DNA of 64,000 nucleotides from Liriodendron chinense (Eukaryota > Streptophyta > Magnoliopsida > Magnoliales > Magnoliaceae), in the NCBI GenBank assembly GCA_003013855.2, contig ML058469.1, forward strand, positions 3,410,001 through 3,474,000. Reading direction: 5' to 3'. The notes under the pieces were generated by a model. The model made no database searches. It was not told the DNA's origin and saw only the letters and a list, made by a program, of their open reading frames with translations. The position numbers were made by a program, and so were the translations under genes. This document shows positions 46,668 to 58,440 of the stretch, piece after piece (positions within the stretch are counted from its first letter, which is position 1; the number at the start of each line of letters is the position of its first letter).

Positions 46668-49535
46668 TGTCACGCCCCCAAATTCGGATCCATGGTTAAC
46701 ACTAACCCTGGCCTCGAGTTCAGGGTCGTGACTTAATAATGTTAAGGAAATTTTTAATTTTCATACCCAAAATGACATCTAACAATACAACTGAAATAAC
46801 TATTTTATTTAAATGTACAGCTCAAATATCATTCATACAATTATTCTAAGTATTTACATAAACCATACCACAACAAAATCGTGTTCAAATGTCTTTGAAC
46901 TGAAGCTCTACATCCATAATAAGCAAACGGTTAATGTTATTGGCTTTATTTGGGCCAACTTCTGAGTAGCTCCACCCGTCCTTCAGTCTACGATTTTTCA
47001 TCAATAAAAAATCCATAAGCACAGAGCTCGTTTAAATGGTTATATATACAAGACAATATAAATATGAATCTGACAGTTGTAAAGAAATTCATGATTTAAA
47101 CATTTTACAATTAGAAAGAAATTATTCAGAGTCTGCAAAACGGAAAAGAGAGAAACTAATGGACAAAATACTCAGTGCACACGACTTCACTCTTCACTTT
47201 GCATTATTTTACTTAGCAAAAACCAATGCCTGTTATAAATGATCACTCAATATAGTCAACACGAGGCTTACATTATATTACTTAGCATAACCAACATGAG
47301 GCATATAATTCACTCTAACATTTAATTCTTGCTAAACACTCATCAATATTCATACATCTCTATCACCTTATAAAAATCCGCCCCCACCATTCACTATTTC
47401 AATCCTCACCATCCACTCTTTTTATATCAATCATCATTATTCGCTTAAGTAAAATCTTTATTTTATAATCTTCGATAAAATTAATTTGTCCAAAGTAAAC
47501 TGGACAAAAATAGGTCATAGCACAACTATTTATTAAATAGAAAGCAATTCTCAGGGAATTTTCAAATAAGGCATTATTTTCATGTAAAGAACTTTTATAA
47601 ATAGGGTGCACCACCAAACTTTCCAAACAAGCCACATTTTCAAATAAGGTAATTTTCTATAAATAAATTATAGCACATGATTTTCCAAATCGTGTCAGCA
47701 TACCTATTATTCCATCCTAAACTACATGTACAAAAGATTTTCTCTAACAATTTAGATTCTTGATTTCTCGAAACTATTATTATAATAAAAACAAAGACAT
47801 ACAAATAAAAAAAATTATCATAATTGGACATCTAGATAATCAAATCTGGCCCAGCTCATAACCCATATTAACAACACGTTTCTTTTACTTTTGTGCGTCA
47901 ATCCTTGGCCGTTCATAATACTTTTGGTATAGCTCTATCTAGATCCACAAATTGACATTTCTACACATTTAAACGTCCTCGGACTGACGTCTCTCATGGG
48001 TCATTCAAGGGTTAGACTTAACAGTTAGATCAGTCCATCATAAATAGTTTAAGAGTTAAGTATCTTACACATCAAATCAACGGTCCGTGATGCAAAAATT
48101 TCAAGGATTTGATATATAATTATAATCATGATGTTAAAACATATTTAAAAGACGTGAATCTGATCTAATCTATCTTTCCATCCTTCTAGAAAATATCAAA
48201 ATCAACGGTCCAAATTGGTCATCTTCCAAGTAGGGCTCTCAATGGAGCGGGTCAGATCCGAGATCCGATTCGCTCCGAATCCATATAATACGGATTTGGA
48301 TCTTATAATAGGTCCGATTAGTTAAATGGACCAGATTTGGATATTAAAATAGGTTCGATTACTTAGATGGACCTGATTTGGATTCACAGGAATATATCCG
48401 AGTTTGATTCGAATCTGATTAAGATCCGATTCATTGTCACCTTATTGTATATGTTATATTCATGCTAGCCATCCATTTTACATATTATTTTAGGCCATGT
48501 CTCAATTTTGAGACATGCGACTCTTAGGTCGACCACACCATAATAAATAGTGGGATTTGCATCATTTTTCTACTAAATTAAATATATTATATTATATATT
48601 TTTTATATTTGTAATGGCTGTGGATTCGAACCTAGATCCGACCTGAATCTGATGGTTATATGGATTTTACATTGAAAATGGATTTAACAATTTATAAATG
48701 TATTGGATATGGATACCACCTTTTGGATCCGAGTTAGATCCGAATCCATCTATAGATATGTGAACTTGGAGGCGGATCCGATCCAGATCCAACCCATTGA
48801 AAGCCCTACTTCCAAGGCCTATTTTGGATGCTCCAGAGGCTGGCCGTTCAAAGGCTTCTTTTGTGTGGATTTTTCCTAGATCATTTCATGGTCCAGATTA
48901 TTTCAATTTCTAAGATTTCTACATGAATAATGTATCTTTGGACGATGGCTTTTGGATGATCACATTTGGTCAAAACAAAGACAAGGTTAGGTGTCCCATC
49001 TATACAACTTAATCCCAAACAAATCGTTTCAAACGGCTTTGATCCATCGGGCCATCATAAGATCTTGTCCAACAGTTATGTAACATATATTGCTATCTAA
49101 AAGAATATTAAGAAAAGAAAAGAAAATGAATGGGAAGAATTTACCTGAGTATGTGTACAGCCACCCACGTTCTTACTCTCTCTATCCCACCACTTCTTAT
49201 CTTACATGCAACTCACTTATCACTTATCCAAACTCACATTCTTGTTTGGAAAAGAAAATATTTATTATTTAGATAAGAGTAAAGCTTTTAGTTTATTTCT
49301 TCATTACTTAGTTCCTTGGTAATTCATCCTTATGACTATACATGCTATAAAAGTATATGCTCCATGTATCTACTTACAACAAATGAGTTTTCTTATGGTG
49401 TGATTTATATTTCAGCTTAGCATATTCGAATCTAATTTGAATGCATGCTCCAAAACAAGTATTCATATTTTATTCATGTGATCAGAGTAACAAGAAGAAA
49501 AGAAATTATATGCTTTTTTTTTACAAGATATTACA
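46668..49535 (-). repeat. Solo LTR (family B-like), 2868 bp, inserted in LTR A
   Basis: Begins TGTCACGCCCCC and ends AGATATTACA on the plus strand. TGATA is on the left (46663-46667) and CGATA on the right (49536-49540), a duplication with one mismatch. The chromovirus LTR at 8123-10925 has a similar end and length. LTR A sequence resumes on both sides. No coding sequence is inside. Confidence 0.75.
48231..48808. mobile_element. hAT-type MITE, 578 bp
   Basis: Inverted ends TAGGGCTCTCAATGG and CCATTGAAAGCCCTA, flanked by the 8-bp duplication CTTCCAAG. The interior is rich in GGATCCGA/TCCGATTC words. It lies inside the solo LTR at 46668-49535. Confidence 0.92.
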
Positions 49536-50282
49536 CGATATGATGTGCGTGAAATAATGAGATGCGTGCTATGTGATATAGAATGCAATGCTTCTGATAG
49601 ATTTAGGGTTTGAGTCAGATAAGTTTGCCTCAAGCCTTTCACTTACCAAGACATGAACTAATTGATAGGATTTTTTATGGGCAGGATCCAATTATATCGG
49701 CAAGCCACGAAGCATGTGCCCATTGTCAATCAGGTGCATGATTTAATGAAAATAGATGAGACGAGCATGGGGGTTGAGAAAGGAATGGATGTTGCCCAAC
49801 GCTAATGTATGATCGAACAAAGCCGATTAAAGATTGGATGGTTGAATGAACGGGTGTGTCGTAAGGATTAGATCAAGTGGCTTATACTGACTCTAGTTTT
49901 CCTTAAGAGGCCAAGACTTGGACTAAGCTGGGCTGGACCATGGCCAGACTCTTTATCTCCTTGGTGGAGAGATAAAAGATGTGGAGGATTTGGATGATGA
50001 GGGGTTTCTTGGTGTATTCTGAATTTTTAAAGACATGGAAGATGATCTTAATGTGAAGGGGAGGTGGGTATTTATAGACTTCCAGCCTCGTTTTCTTATC
50101 ATTTTTGCAAAGTTCATGAGTGAAGGGGGCTTGAAAGGTATGGTTTTAAGATTGCCACGTGGCAACATCTCAACGACTGAATTGAGTGGCATAGGTTCTA
50201 ATTTGGGATGAGGGGAGAGGGCATCCATGTCAGTTCACCAGAGCACATAGATGGGTTCCTCTAAGGGAGGAGCGCCACCCAT

Positions 50283-50804
50283 TAGGGCTGTAAATGGTCG
50301 GGTTTGGGTGGGTTTAGCCAGAACCAGACCTGCCCATTTACTAAATGGGTCTAGGTCCAAATTTTAGACCCTGACCCTTTTACTAATTGGGCGAGTCTAG
50401 GTCAGGTCTGAGTCAACCATCAGACCAATTTATAAATGGGTCTGGGTCCGGTAGAGGGAGATCCACCTAGACCCATTTATAAAAGGGTCGGGTTGGGTCT
50501 AATGGGTCTTAGTCTAGATCTAGTATGCAAGGCATTTTTATAAGGCTTAAAATCGGGTCCAGACAGGTTCGGGTTTGATAGGGTCCCTTGAAACATAGGA
50601 CCAAACCCACCCACTTACTAAATGAGTTCAGGTCGGGTCGAGTCAAGCCTAATATAAAGGAAACCAGACCCAAACCCATTTAGCAATTGGGTCTGTTCTT
50701 GGACCCAGACTTGTACCATTTAACAAATGGCTTAGGTCTGGATCGAGTCTAAATGGGTTGGGTCTGGGTACCCCATTGGGTCCACTAACCCATTTATAGC
50801 CATA
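50283..50804. mobile_element. hAT-type MITE, 522 bp
   Basis: Inverted ends TAGGGCTGTAAATGG and CCATTTATAGCCATA, flanked by the 8-bp duplication CCACCCAT. The interior is built of 'AAATGGGTCTGGG'-like and 'CCCATTTA' words. It is inserted in the old LTR A. Confidence 0.92.
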
Positions 50805-51146
50805 CCACCCATGCAAGAGCCTTCATTTGTAAAACCATGGTCTTCCATTGGACTTTAAATGGGCTCAGATTTAGGCTCCTTCTAAGGTTGGGGCTTGACA
50901 AGGTGAGTTGATTGGATTGTTGGGTTAGGTAGGCTGACCGGGTATTTTTTACTCAACAACTTGACTCAGTGAGTTGACTCGGTGAATCGACTCGCTGTAT
51001 TGACATGGGGTTTTAGGGTCCCAGGGTTTTAAGGTTAGGGTTTAGGGTTTTGTTTAGGGTTTGGGTTTAGGTCTAGGGTTAGGGTTTAGCTAGGGTTTAA
51101 CCATCCAGTCTTAATCAACTTGTTGGCATGGGGTGGGGTGTCTACA

Positions 51147-51560
51147 AATATCCATCTATTTTTTCATATTATTTTAAGGTATGAATATAAAAATTAGGAA
51201 AGTCCAACAATCAAGTGGACCACATCACAGGAAGCAGCAACAATAATGAAACTTATCATTGAAACCTTCACGGGGGGCACCGTGTGGTTTATTTGCCATT
51301 AAACTTGTTCATGAGGTCATATAGACCTAAACGAAGGGAAAACACAAATATTAGATTGATCCAAATCTTTTACCTCTCACAAGAAGTTTTTAATGGTGGG
51401 AGTTCAATCCCCACTATGTGATCCACTTGAGCCTTAGATCTACTTTATTCTTGGGTTCACATTATAAAATGATATGAAAAAATGAATGGACGGCATAGAT
51501 AAAACCCATACATCATGGTGAGTCCTACATGGACAAATTATTGTCCATGTTGGGGCATGA
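51147..51560. mobile_element. Fold-back MITE copy, left arm missing
   Basis: Directly after the end of LTR A the sequence continues as the fold-back MITE (ATCCATCTATTTTTTCAT, CAATCAAGTGGACCACATC, ATGAATGGACGGCATAG) without its left arm. That arm may be the piece at about 32308-32345, which would mean LTR A landed in this MITE. Confidence 0.65.
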
Positions 51561-52230
51561 TGCAATTCGCTTCCAGTTTGGGAGGAGTGTATTTATTGTG
51601 AATTTAACGCAATTCACAATAAATACACCAAAAGGCCCTTTTTTTTTTTAGAATATGCAAAACCATGTGATTCGGTTTCACATGAATTCTGATTGATTAC
51701 TGCTACTTTGCAAGCCACGATTATTCTTCTTGCTCTCTCTCTTTTAACTAATAGTGGCCAAACATAATTAGTGATTTTAATTTGCATAGATTCCATAATA
51801 ATTACCAATGCAGATCAAATATAAGCTGACAAAGGACATGTGTATACATGGTGGTGTAATGGACTTGATACACCACAACAAATGTGGCTCCAAGTAATGC
51901 GTCACATTGCTTGTGTAGCATCCACTCCGTCCATCAAGTGAGTCCCTCCATCTTAATCCCTGCATAAAAAATAAGATTGATATAGGACTCAGGTGAGGTG
52001 TACCACAAGATATAATGGGAATTAGAAACCAACCATTAATTTGCATTAGTGTTTATGCCTGATCTAACCAGGACAAATCTAGTGACTTAGATGATGCCAC
52101 AGCGGCAATGAGATTTTAATAAGAGACAAACGAAATATCTCTTCAATTGCCTTGACGGTTGATTTGATTAGAACATGAAAAGTTATGAATGGCTTGGAAG
52201 GGCTATGTTCAGCTAGCTATTGTCGTGGGA
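51561..52230. other. Non-coding, no recognised feature
   Basis: Short open frames only. GTGTATTTATTGTGAATT is followed closely by its inverted copy AATTCACAATAAATACAC (about 51588-51628). Nothing else is supported. Confidence 0.4.
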
Positions 52231-52479
52231 CGCATGTCACGTATCTCGCTCACCTAGTAGAGTTAGCTACTTGATGTGATGGGCTCCTAATCGATGGTGA
52301 GTATCGACTAAAATACAGTCAGATCTAATAACAGATTCAGGCTAATGAACCATAACATCTTAAAGAAGAAAGTCCCTACAATTGAAACCGCTTAAAGAGC
52401 TGTAATGTGACATGACAACAATGTCAAGTTGGTTGAGTTTCATGACGCATGCACGTGTGGTAAAGCGAATAAATAAATA

Positions 52480-53100
52480 ATGATCACTGACACGTGGCAT
52501 CATGAGAAGAACCCTTGTTTGGATAATGGGTGCAGATGTGCGCGCAACCAAATGCCAGCCCACAATGAACAACTAATACACGTGACATTATATAATAAGT
52601 TACAACTGTCTATGGCTGGACCGTTTATTTCCACGTCAACAAACGTGGAAAGTGGCTACAGAAATCTCTTTGCATCTAATGCACCAATGTTTTATAAATA
52701 CGTGGAAGATCAAAGAGCTTTGAGGACTCGCCAGCCCAACACAACACAACTCTACAACGCAACACCGTTTGTCTTAATTACCTGGCTTAAGAGTAGTGTA
52801 ATCCGATTCATTTATGCTATTTTACTGACTTTAGCTTGGGAGTAGTGTAATCCAGCTTGTCTATGCTACTACGTTGGATTGACTTAGCTTATAAATAGTG
52901 TAATTCCATTCGTCTATACTTAAGTCATTGGACCAAAGAAGACCTTAGTTATATGATTCACTATCCATACCACAGATGCTGGATTGTTAAGGATTATCTT
53001 TCTTTTGTAAGTTTTTATTTTCACCGATACATATTTGTTCCCTCTACTCTCACATCGTTCCAATTGATCAATCTCTGTTATTAATGCGAAAAAAAAATCA
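52480..53100 (+). promoter_or_regulatory. Promoter-like block, origin unknown
   Basis: Several CACGTG-type and ACGTGG words (near 52490, 52580, 52633, 52700) precede TATAAATA (52693-52700). Downstream, TAGTGTAATCC-type segments repeat three times (about 52795, 52845 and 52897). The layout recalls the promoter and leader of a retroelement or pararetroviral sequence, but no coding region or partner copy was found. Confidence 0.3.
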
Positions 53101-53362
53101 TTTCAGTTAAAAGGTAAAAAAATAAAAACTTATTAGATTAACAAACCCTTCATTTCGCAAATCGCTTGGTTTCCTTTTTAGGTGACTGAATAGACGATCA
53201 AACTGCTTAGTTCTTGATCATAGATGACTGCTCACAATCTCTCCATCTTGACACTTGGAGTTAAAGGCATTTAATTCAGATTGAGCCGTATTAGGCTTTA
53301 GCATGCTTGACACTGCGTACACGTACCAACGACTGAATTTTGAGCCAAACAGCTGGTGAGTG

Positions 53363-54661
53363 TGTGAAAGCTGGTCGGTCTGCGTTTCCCCTTTCAAGGG
53401 CGCGAATTGCTGCTTCCACGGGCTCGCCTCTTTCTCGAGGGCTTTCTGCGTGTTGTTGGGTTTCTATTGATATGTTTGAATAAATTCGTATAAGACTGGA
53501 GTCGCCACTAGACAATTTTTTCGAATCTACAATTGGCTAAACCTTGTAGAAACGTCAGAGAAGGGGATTCTAATATTCCTTCTTCTAAAATGACTCTTTT
53601 GATCCGCAGTCAGAGATTCGAGGTAAGGAATCACGGTTGCAGGTTGGGAAGGTGTTAGGCACCCACTCTGCCCATACAGGATGTACGGTCTCTACTTCGC
53701 AGAATCTAATTAGTACTTGAAAGTTTGAATCACTCCTCGTATATAATCATAAATGATATAATGCATGCATATGAGTCCGATCAGTAAGAGTTTCTGATGG
53801 ACATGTTCTGATTAAATCGGCAAGCCGCAGAGCATACACTCGAACCGTCAGGTGCTATGCTGGATGCATGATAGCGTGTTTAACCTGGTCATAGTTTCTG
53901 ATGGGTAATATCTGGGCAAGCCGATGAGCCCATGCTAGATGTGAATGAGATGATGCTGGTATATGCATAGCTGTATGGATGGAGGTGTTGCAAGGATTAG
54001 CTCGGGTGGCTAGGATTGAAACTTAGGTAGCTTAAGAAGCTTTGACCAAAGTCAGGCTAGGCTGGACCAGAGCTAGAATTTTCACTCAGTCGGGCTCTCC
54101 TTGGTGGAGGAATGGGCTAGAAGGGGTGGAGATGAGTCGCTTCCTGCAGAGGAGGATTCAAAGCTGATGAATTTTTCTAGATGCTGAAACAAGAGAGGAG
54201 ATGGGGTATTTATAGTTGCCGAGAAGTGATAGCTCTTGTAATTACGCGCGGGTGACACCCTAGGGGCCGTCCATACGGACGCTCTGCTCCAGCTTCAGAC
54301 AGCTAAAGCTTCGAACCTGGGATAAAAAAACCTCAGAGTCGAGGTTCGGAGCTAGGCTTGGAATTAGGCTCGGTTTTGAGGCCATAACTAGGTGAGTTGA
54401 CTACGTGCAGGGGTTGGACTGACTTGGTGAGTTGACTCATCGAGTTGACTTTTTTGAAAATTTGGACTGGTTTTTCCTATGAGTGGTTTTTCAGGCTGAT
54501 ATCTAGGGGTGAGTTGACTGGGTTTTGACCTAGGGTTTAAGGTATGGACCTAGGGTTTAGATAGATGGGTTGACTGGGTTTGGACTTAGAGTTTGGGGGT
54601 ATGGACCTCCATCCACCTAACCATCCCAACCAACTTTGTAGCCAAAGGTGGGGTGTCTACA
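53363..54661 (-). repeat. Solo LTR (family A), intact, 1299 bp
   Basis: Runs TGTGAAAGC to GGTGTCTACA on the plus strand, which is TGTAGACACC to GCTTTCACA on the minus strand. GAGTG is duplicated exactly on both sides (53358-53362 and 54662-54666). Sequence and end motifs match the LTRs of the 13.3-kb element. It marks a recombined former element. Confidence 0.92.
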
Positions 54662-54984
54662 GAGTGGAAATGGAATATTGATTATTTTGTATATAGATCA
54701 CACCATGGTGTGTATATTGCATCTAATTCCTAGATCGGGTGAGCCTTGCCAAGGTGAAGGGATGTTGAAGCAAATTAACCGGATCCAAAAACTTGGCATG
54801 CAATACCTTCCATATTTCCTTGCAATGTGGCCCACCCAATCTTTGAAATATGTAGTGAAGAGAGAAGTAGCAACCAATTGACGGAGTGGATGTAAATCTG
54901 CACGTGGGGTGGGCTACGGAAAGCTGGTTTGTTTCATTCACGCAAGTGGTGCATGTGGAGACGGATTATATATTAAGTAACTCA

Positions 54985-55425
54985 GTATGCTAGCATACTA
55001 AGTAAACTCTATAGGTCTGCCATGATGTATATTATCCACAAAGTCTATCTATTTTTACATATTATTTTAGGCACACACCACAACATAATAGCATGGGATA
55101 ATGGCATCCACGATGGAACCTTCCGAGGGTCCATAGTGATGTTTATTTGTCATCTAACTTATTCACTAGGTTACATAATCATGGATAAAAGGAAAACACA
55201 AATATCTGCTTTATCCAAAACTCATGTGGCCCAAGAAATTTTTAACATTAGGTAATTAATTTCCACATTTTCCTATGATGTGGTCCCCTCGAAGTTGGGA
55301 TATGCTTCAATTTTGCTATCATGCCATGAAATGAGTTGAAAAAAATGGATGGACCCAAAGAATAAGACGCATATATTATTGTGCGCCCACGAAATTTACT
55401 AACATACTGAGTACACAATCCACGT
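54985..55425. mobile_element. Fold-back MITE copy with clear ends
   Basis: ACTCAGTATGCTAGCATAC on the left and TTACTAACATACTGAGTAC on the right form inverted ends with AGTAAACTC / AATTTACT next to them. The interior has the family phrases, for example GTGATGTTTATTTGTCATC. Confidence 0.75.
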
Positions 55426-55507
55426 ATGCAGGGGATGGCTGCATGCGACAATAATATTCTACCACACTTGCATGAGATAAGAAATCAGGCTAGTCCAATT
55501 ATAAGGC

Positions 55508-55522
55508 AGGCAGCACTGGGAG

Positions 55523-55565
<43 letters not shown>

Positions 55566-55650
55566 TTGCCGTCCAGCGTCCACCAGGTACGTCTTCTTCT
55601 TCTTCTTTTTTTTTCTGTTTTTTTTTTTTAAAACCACAGACCCAGCTAGC

Positions 55651-55690
<40 letters not shown>

Positions 55691-55772
55691 GTCGCCGTCC
55701 ACCAGGTACGTCTTCTTCTTCTTTTTTTTTCTGTTTTTTTTTTAAACCACAGACCCAGCTAGCACTGGGAGA

Positions 55773-55819
<47 letters not shown>

Positions 55820-55836
55820 CCACCAACAGCAAACCA
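55508..55836. repeat. Compound minisatellite with (GA)n, three units
   Basis: AGCACTG(G/A)GAGAG followed by a long GA run, then CGTCCACCAGGTACGTCTTCTTC, a T-rich run and ACCACAGACCCAGCTAGC, repeats from about 55512, 55650 and 55764. Open frames here are low-complexity artefacts on both strands. Confidence 0.92.
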
Positions 55837-55869
55837 GGTACGTCACTATGATCTAAACCATCAGTTCAG

Positions 55870-57430
55870 TAGGGCCCATGGTGGACGGACGGATCGGGTC
55901 GGATCGGCGTTGGATCGGCTGAATCTCTGTCGGGTCGGATTTCGGATAGAAGTTTAGAGATTCGTCGGATTTCGGGTCGGATACGGATCACCCGGATCAC
56001 AAATCGGATCGGATTCGGTAGGACGCATGCGCCTGAAAATGGACAGTTTGAAGGAACTGACCAATGGTCCAAATTTAATATGCGAGCATGGTTACTGGGA
56101 TGATCGAGGACGGGCCTGATTCCGTGCCAGTGCCCACATGATGAATAGCGACCTGACTCACACCCACGGGAGACCGTGTGGCCCCTGGTAAGTGTGGATA
56201 CAGTCCATCTAAGAATTGGATCTACTACATCTTTGCGCTCATGCACTAAAATGATCCGAAAAAAACCGGATGGACGGTGTGGATATAGAATACACGCACC
56301 AAGGTGGAACCCCTGGTAAGGGCCACACTGCATTGGGTAAGTCCTGAGCCGCACCCAATCTGCTGCTCGCGGAATTTTTACTACAATAATCCTGAGGTGT
56401 GGCTATTTTTAGTAAAGGCTCAATGTCTCATCTGGCTCATCTTTTTTAGTCTTTTGACGAGAATTTGAACATTTTATGATCGAAAATGCCTCTCCTACCC
56501 GCGAGGATCCACAACTGCTCATGGAATCAATCTCATGAATTCCCTTGAGCACTTAAAAATGAGCCCAATGTGAAATTGGACTTTCAGTAAAATTAGCCAC
56601 ACTTAAGGGCTGCTCCATTAAGAATCTCGCCCCCCACGAGAGTGGATTAGGTGAGACCCCGCCCTCACTGCAAGGTGGTGCGGCCCTTACCATGGGGCCC
56701 ACATTGATGTATGTATTATGTGTCCACTCCAGTCCATCCGTTTTTACAGATCATTTCATGGCATTATCCCAAAAATGAACTAGATCCAATTATCAGGTGA
56801 ACCATACCATAGGAAACAGTGGTGATTGACTGTCCTACGGTTAAAAACTTCTTAGGGAGCACCTTAATGTTTTTGAAGTGTTTATTTATCATCCAATACA
56901 TTTATAAGGCCACATAATCCTGGATGAAGGGAAAAACAAATATCATCTTGGTCCAAAACTTTTGTGGCCCATTAATGGTCAATCACTACTTTTTCTTAAG
57001 TTATGGTCCACCTGATTATTGGATCTGGTTCATTATTGGGATGGTGCCCAAACCGATCTGTAAAAATGGATGGACAGTGTAGATACATAATACATACATC
57101 AAGGTGGCCCCACGGAAACACCATGGTAAGGGGCCCCGTCCATGCTGATCTGTGGAGGGGCCCACCATGATGTATCAGTTTATCAATGCCGTCCATCTCG
57201 TTTTTTAAGATCATTCCAAGGCATGATAACAAGAACAAAGAAGATCCAATGTGCAGGTGGGCCACACCAAAGATTATTTTTGTACATTTAATGCAACCAA
57301 ACTCACTATTTCATGTGGTCTGCCTCACTCTTGTTCTGTTGCTTTACAATGATATTAGAAAAGGGATGAACAGCGTTGATAACCGATACGTCACAGTGGG
57401 TCCATCCACATATCAGCATGGACGCTCTGT
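55870..57430. repeat. MITE-derived non-coding DNA
   Basis: 55890-56030 is GGATCGG/CGGATTTCGG-rich, like the interior of the hAT MITE at 48231. 56190-56330, 56680-57145 and 57150-57420 are fold-back MITE pieces, recognised by GATGTATGTATTATG, CAGTCCATCCGTTTTTACAG and CCCACCATGATGTATC. 56340-56670 shows nothing recognised. Confidence 0.6.
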
Positions 57431-57762
57431 GTCTGTACTGAAGAAGGACGCAATCCGCGTCCCCGAAAAACCTACTCTCCTAGGGATATCCATCAAGAGT
57501 GGTACACGACGACCTGCCCCAGCACAAAAGCATGCCCCGTAGGCCATCAGGTGGGCCGCGCATGTATCTTAAAAAGCAACGGCTAGCAGCCCACACACAA
57601 CAGACACGTTCACGCATCCAATCAGCGGACCATCCTCCCATCTTGGATTTGGACATGGCATGCGCCTAGCGTCTTCTTCACACGTGAATGACAAATATCT
57701 CGCATGCGTTGTGAGCTGGCACGTGCCGCGAATAAAACCCTTACCAAAAGTCGCCATGTAGC

Positions 57763-57770
57763 ATATATAA
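57763..57770 (+). promoter_or_regulatory. TATA box of the second host gene
   Basis: ATATATAA lies about 30-60 bases before the likely leader start, upstream of the telo-box and the leader intron. Its spacing fits a plant core promoter. Confidence 0.65.
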
Positions 57771-57789
57771 GCTCGTCAAGCCATTTCTC

Positions 57790-58001
57790 AAGAACGAGCT
57801 CCCGGCAGCTGCGGCGCGCAAAACCCTACTTTTGCCTATCTGAAGGTACTTCTCACGTCCTCTTTCCCTCTCTCTCCGTTCATTTTCTCGGTTTTTTCAG
57901 GTTCGTCTCCTCCCCTCTCCGTTTCATTTCTAGGGTTTAGGCCTCTCTCTCTCAACCTATCTCCTTGCTTCTGAATTTGATTTGGTTTTCTTCTTTTGCA
58001 G
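57790..58001 (+). other. 5' leader exon and leader intron of the second host gene
   Basis: The leader appears to end at CTGAAG|GTACTT (donor GT at 57846-57847). The intron is pyrimidine-rich and ends CTTCTTTTGCAG at 58001. The start of transcription is assumed near 57795. Confidence 0.6.
57821..57828 (+). promoter_or_regulatory. Telo-box AAACCCTA
   Basis: AAACCCTA lies about 55 bases downstream of the TATA box. This motif is common near the transcription start of plant ribosomal-protein and other translation-related genes. Confidence 0.6.
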
Positions 58002-58036
58002 TCGTTCAAAGAATCGAACTCATTTGGCAGCACTAA

Positions 58037-58055
58037 ATGGCTCCTCCTACGAAAG
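58037..58055 (+). CDS. First coding exon of an unidentified host gene (MAPPTK...)
   Basis: After the leader intron, CACTAAATGGCTCC gives an ATG in good plant context (ATGGCT). It encodes MAPPTK plus one base before the donor G|GTACGC. A telo-box, TATA box, spliced leader and very short first coding exon are typical of ribosomal-protein and other translation genes, but six residues cannot name it. No second exon could be found with confidence in 58056-64000. Confidence 0.55.
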
Positions 58056-58129
58056 GTACGCTAGACATTTATCTTTTATTCTCTCTCTCTACATTGCAAT
58101 GCATGCTCCAGTGCACCTTAGATCTGTAA

Positions 58130-58440
58130 TGGGTCGTTTGGATGCCTGTAAATCACTTAAGTGCTAGTAAATGATTTACTACCTGTCCGTTTGGCTGTAA
58201 GTTGTAAACGATTTACTAGTAAATCATTTACGGTGTTTGGATAGCCTGTAAATGGTTGCTAGTAAATCATTTACAGTGTAAAATTAAAAAAAAGGAGCCG
58301 TTTGCTAGTAAATGAAATCTCACCTTTTTGCTAGTAAATGAGAAGAGGCATTTGCTAGTAAATCACTTACAGTAGTAAATGATTTACTAACAAATGAGAG
58401 CATCCAAACACAAAAATGGCTCATTTATCCAAACGACCCC
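58130..58440. mobile_element. Harbinger-type MITE, 311 bp
   Basis: Ends TGGGTCGTTTGGAT and ATCCAAACGACCCC, with TAA on both sides (58127-58129 and 58441-58443). The interior is made of many CTAGTAAATGATTTAC words in both orientations. It lies in the presumed first coding intron. Confidence 0.85.

Larger units (their letters stand above)
32360..51146 (-). repeat. Old solo LTR (family A), split by later insertions
   Basis: The minus-strand LTR is recovered in pieces: about 32360-32494, 45789-45806, 46357-46667, 49536-50282 and 50813-51146. Its order and landmarks match the intact solo LTR at 53363-54661 (AGTCGCCACTAG, GGTTAGGCACCCA-like, GGCAAGCC, GTGAGTTGACTC, ending GGGGTGTCTACA). The pieces join once the inserts are removed. 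The left end is diverged, so the start is approximate. Confidence 0.75.

Noticed and set aside
50990..51100. TTTAGGG-like words as an interstitial telomere
   Set aside because: The words are irregular and lie within LTR family A, which has similar AGGGTTTA words in its other copy.
55485..55851. Long frames rich in RERERE or SLSLSL
   Set aside because: They come from translating GA/CT microsatellites.
55866..56354. 162-residue minus-strand frame
   Set aside because: It covers GGATCGG-rich MITE-like DNA and fold-back MITE pieces, with no protein-family resemblance.
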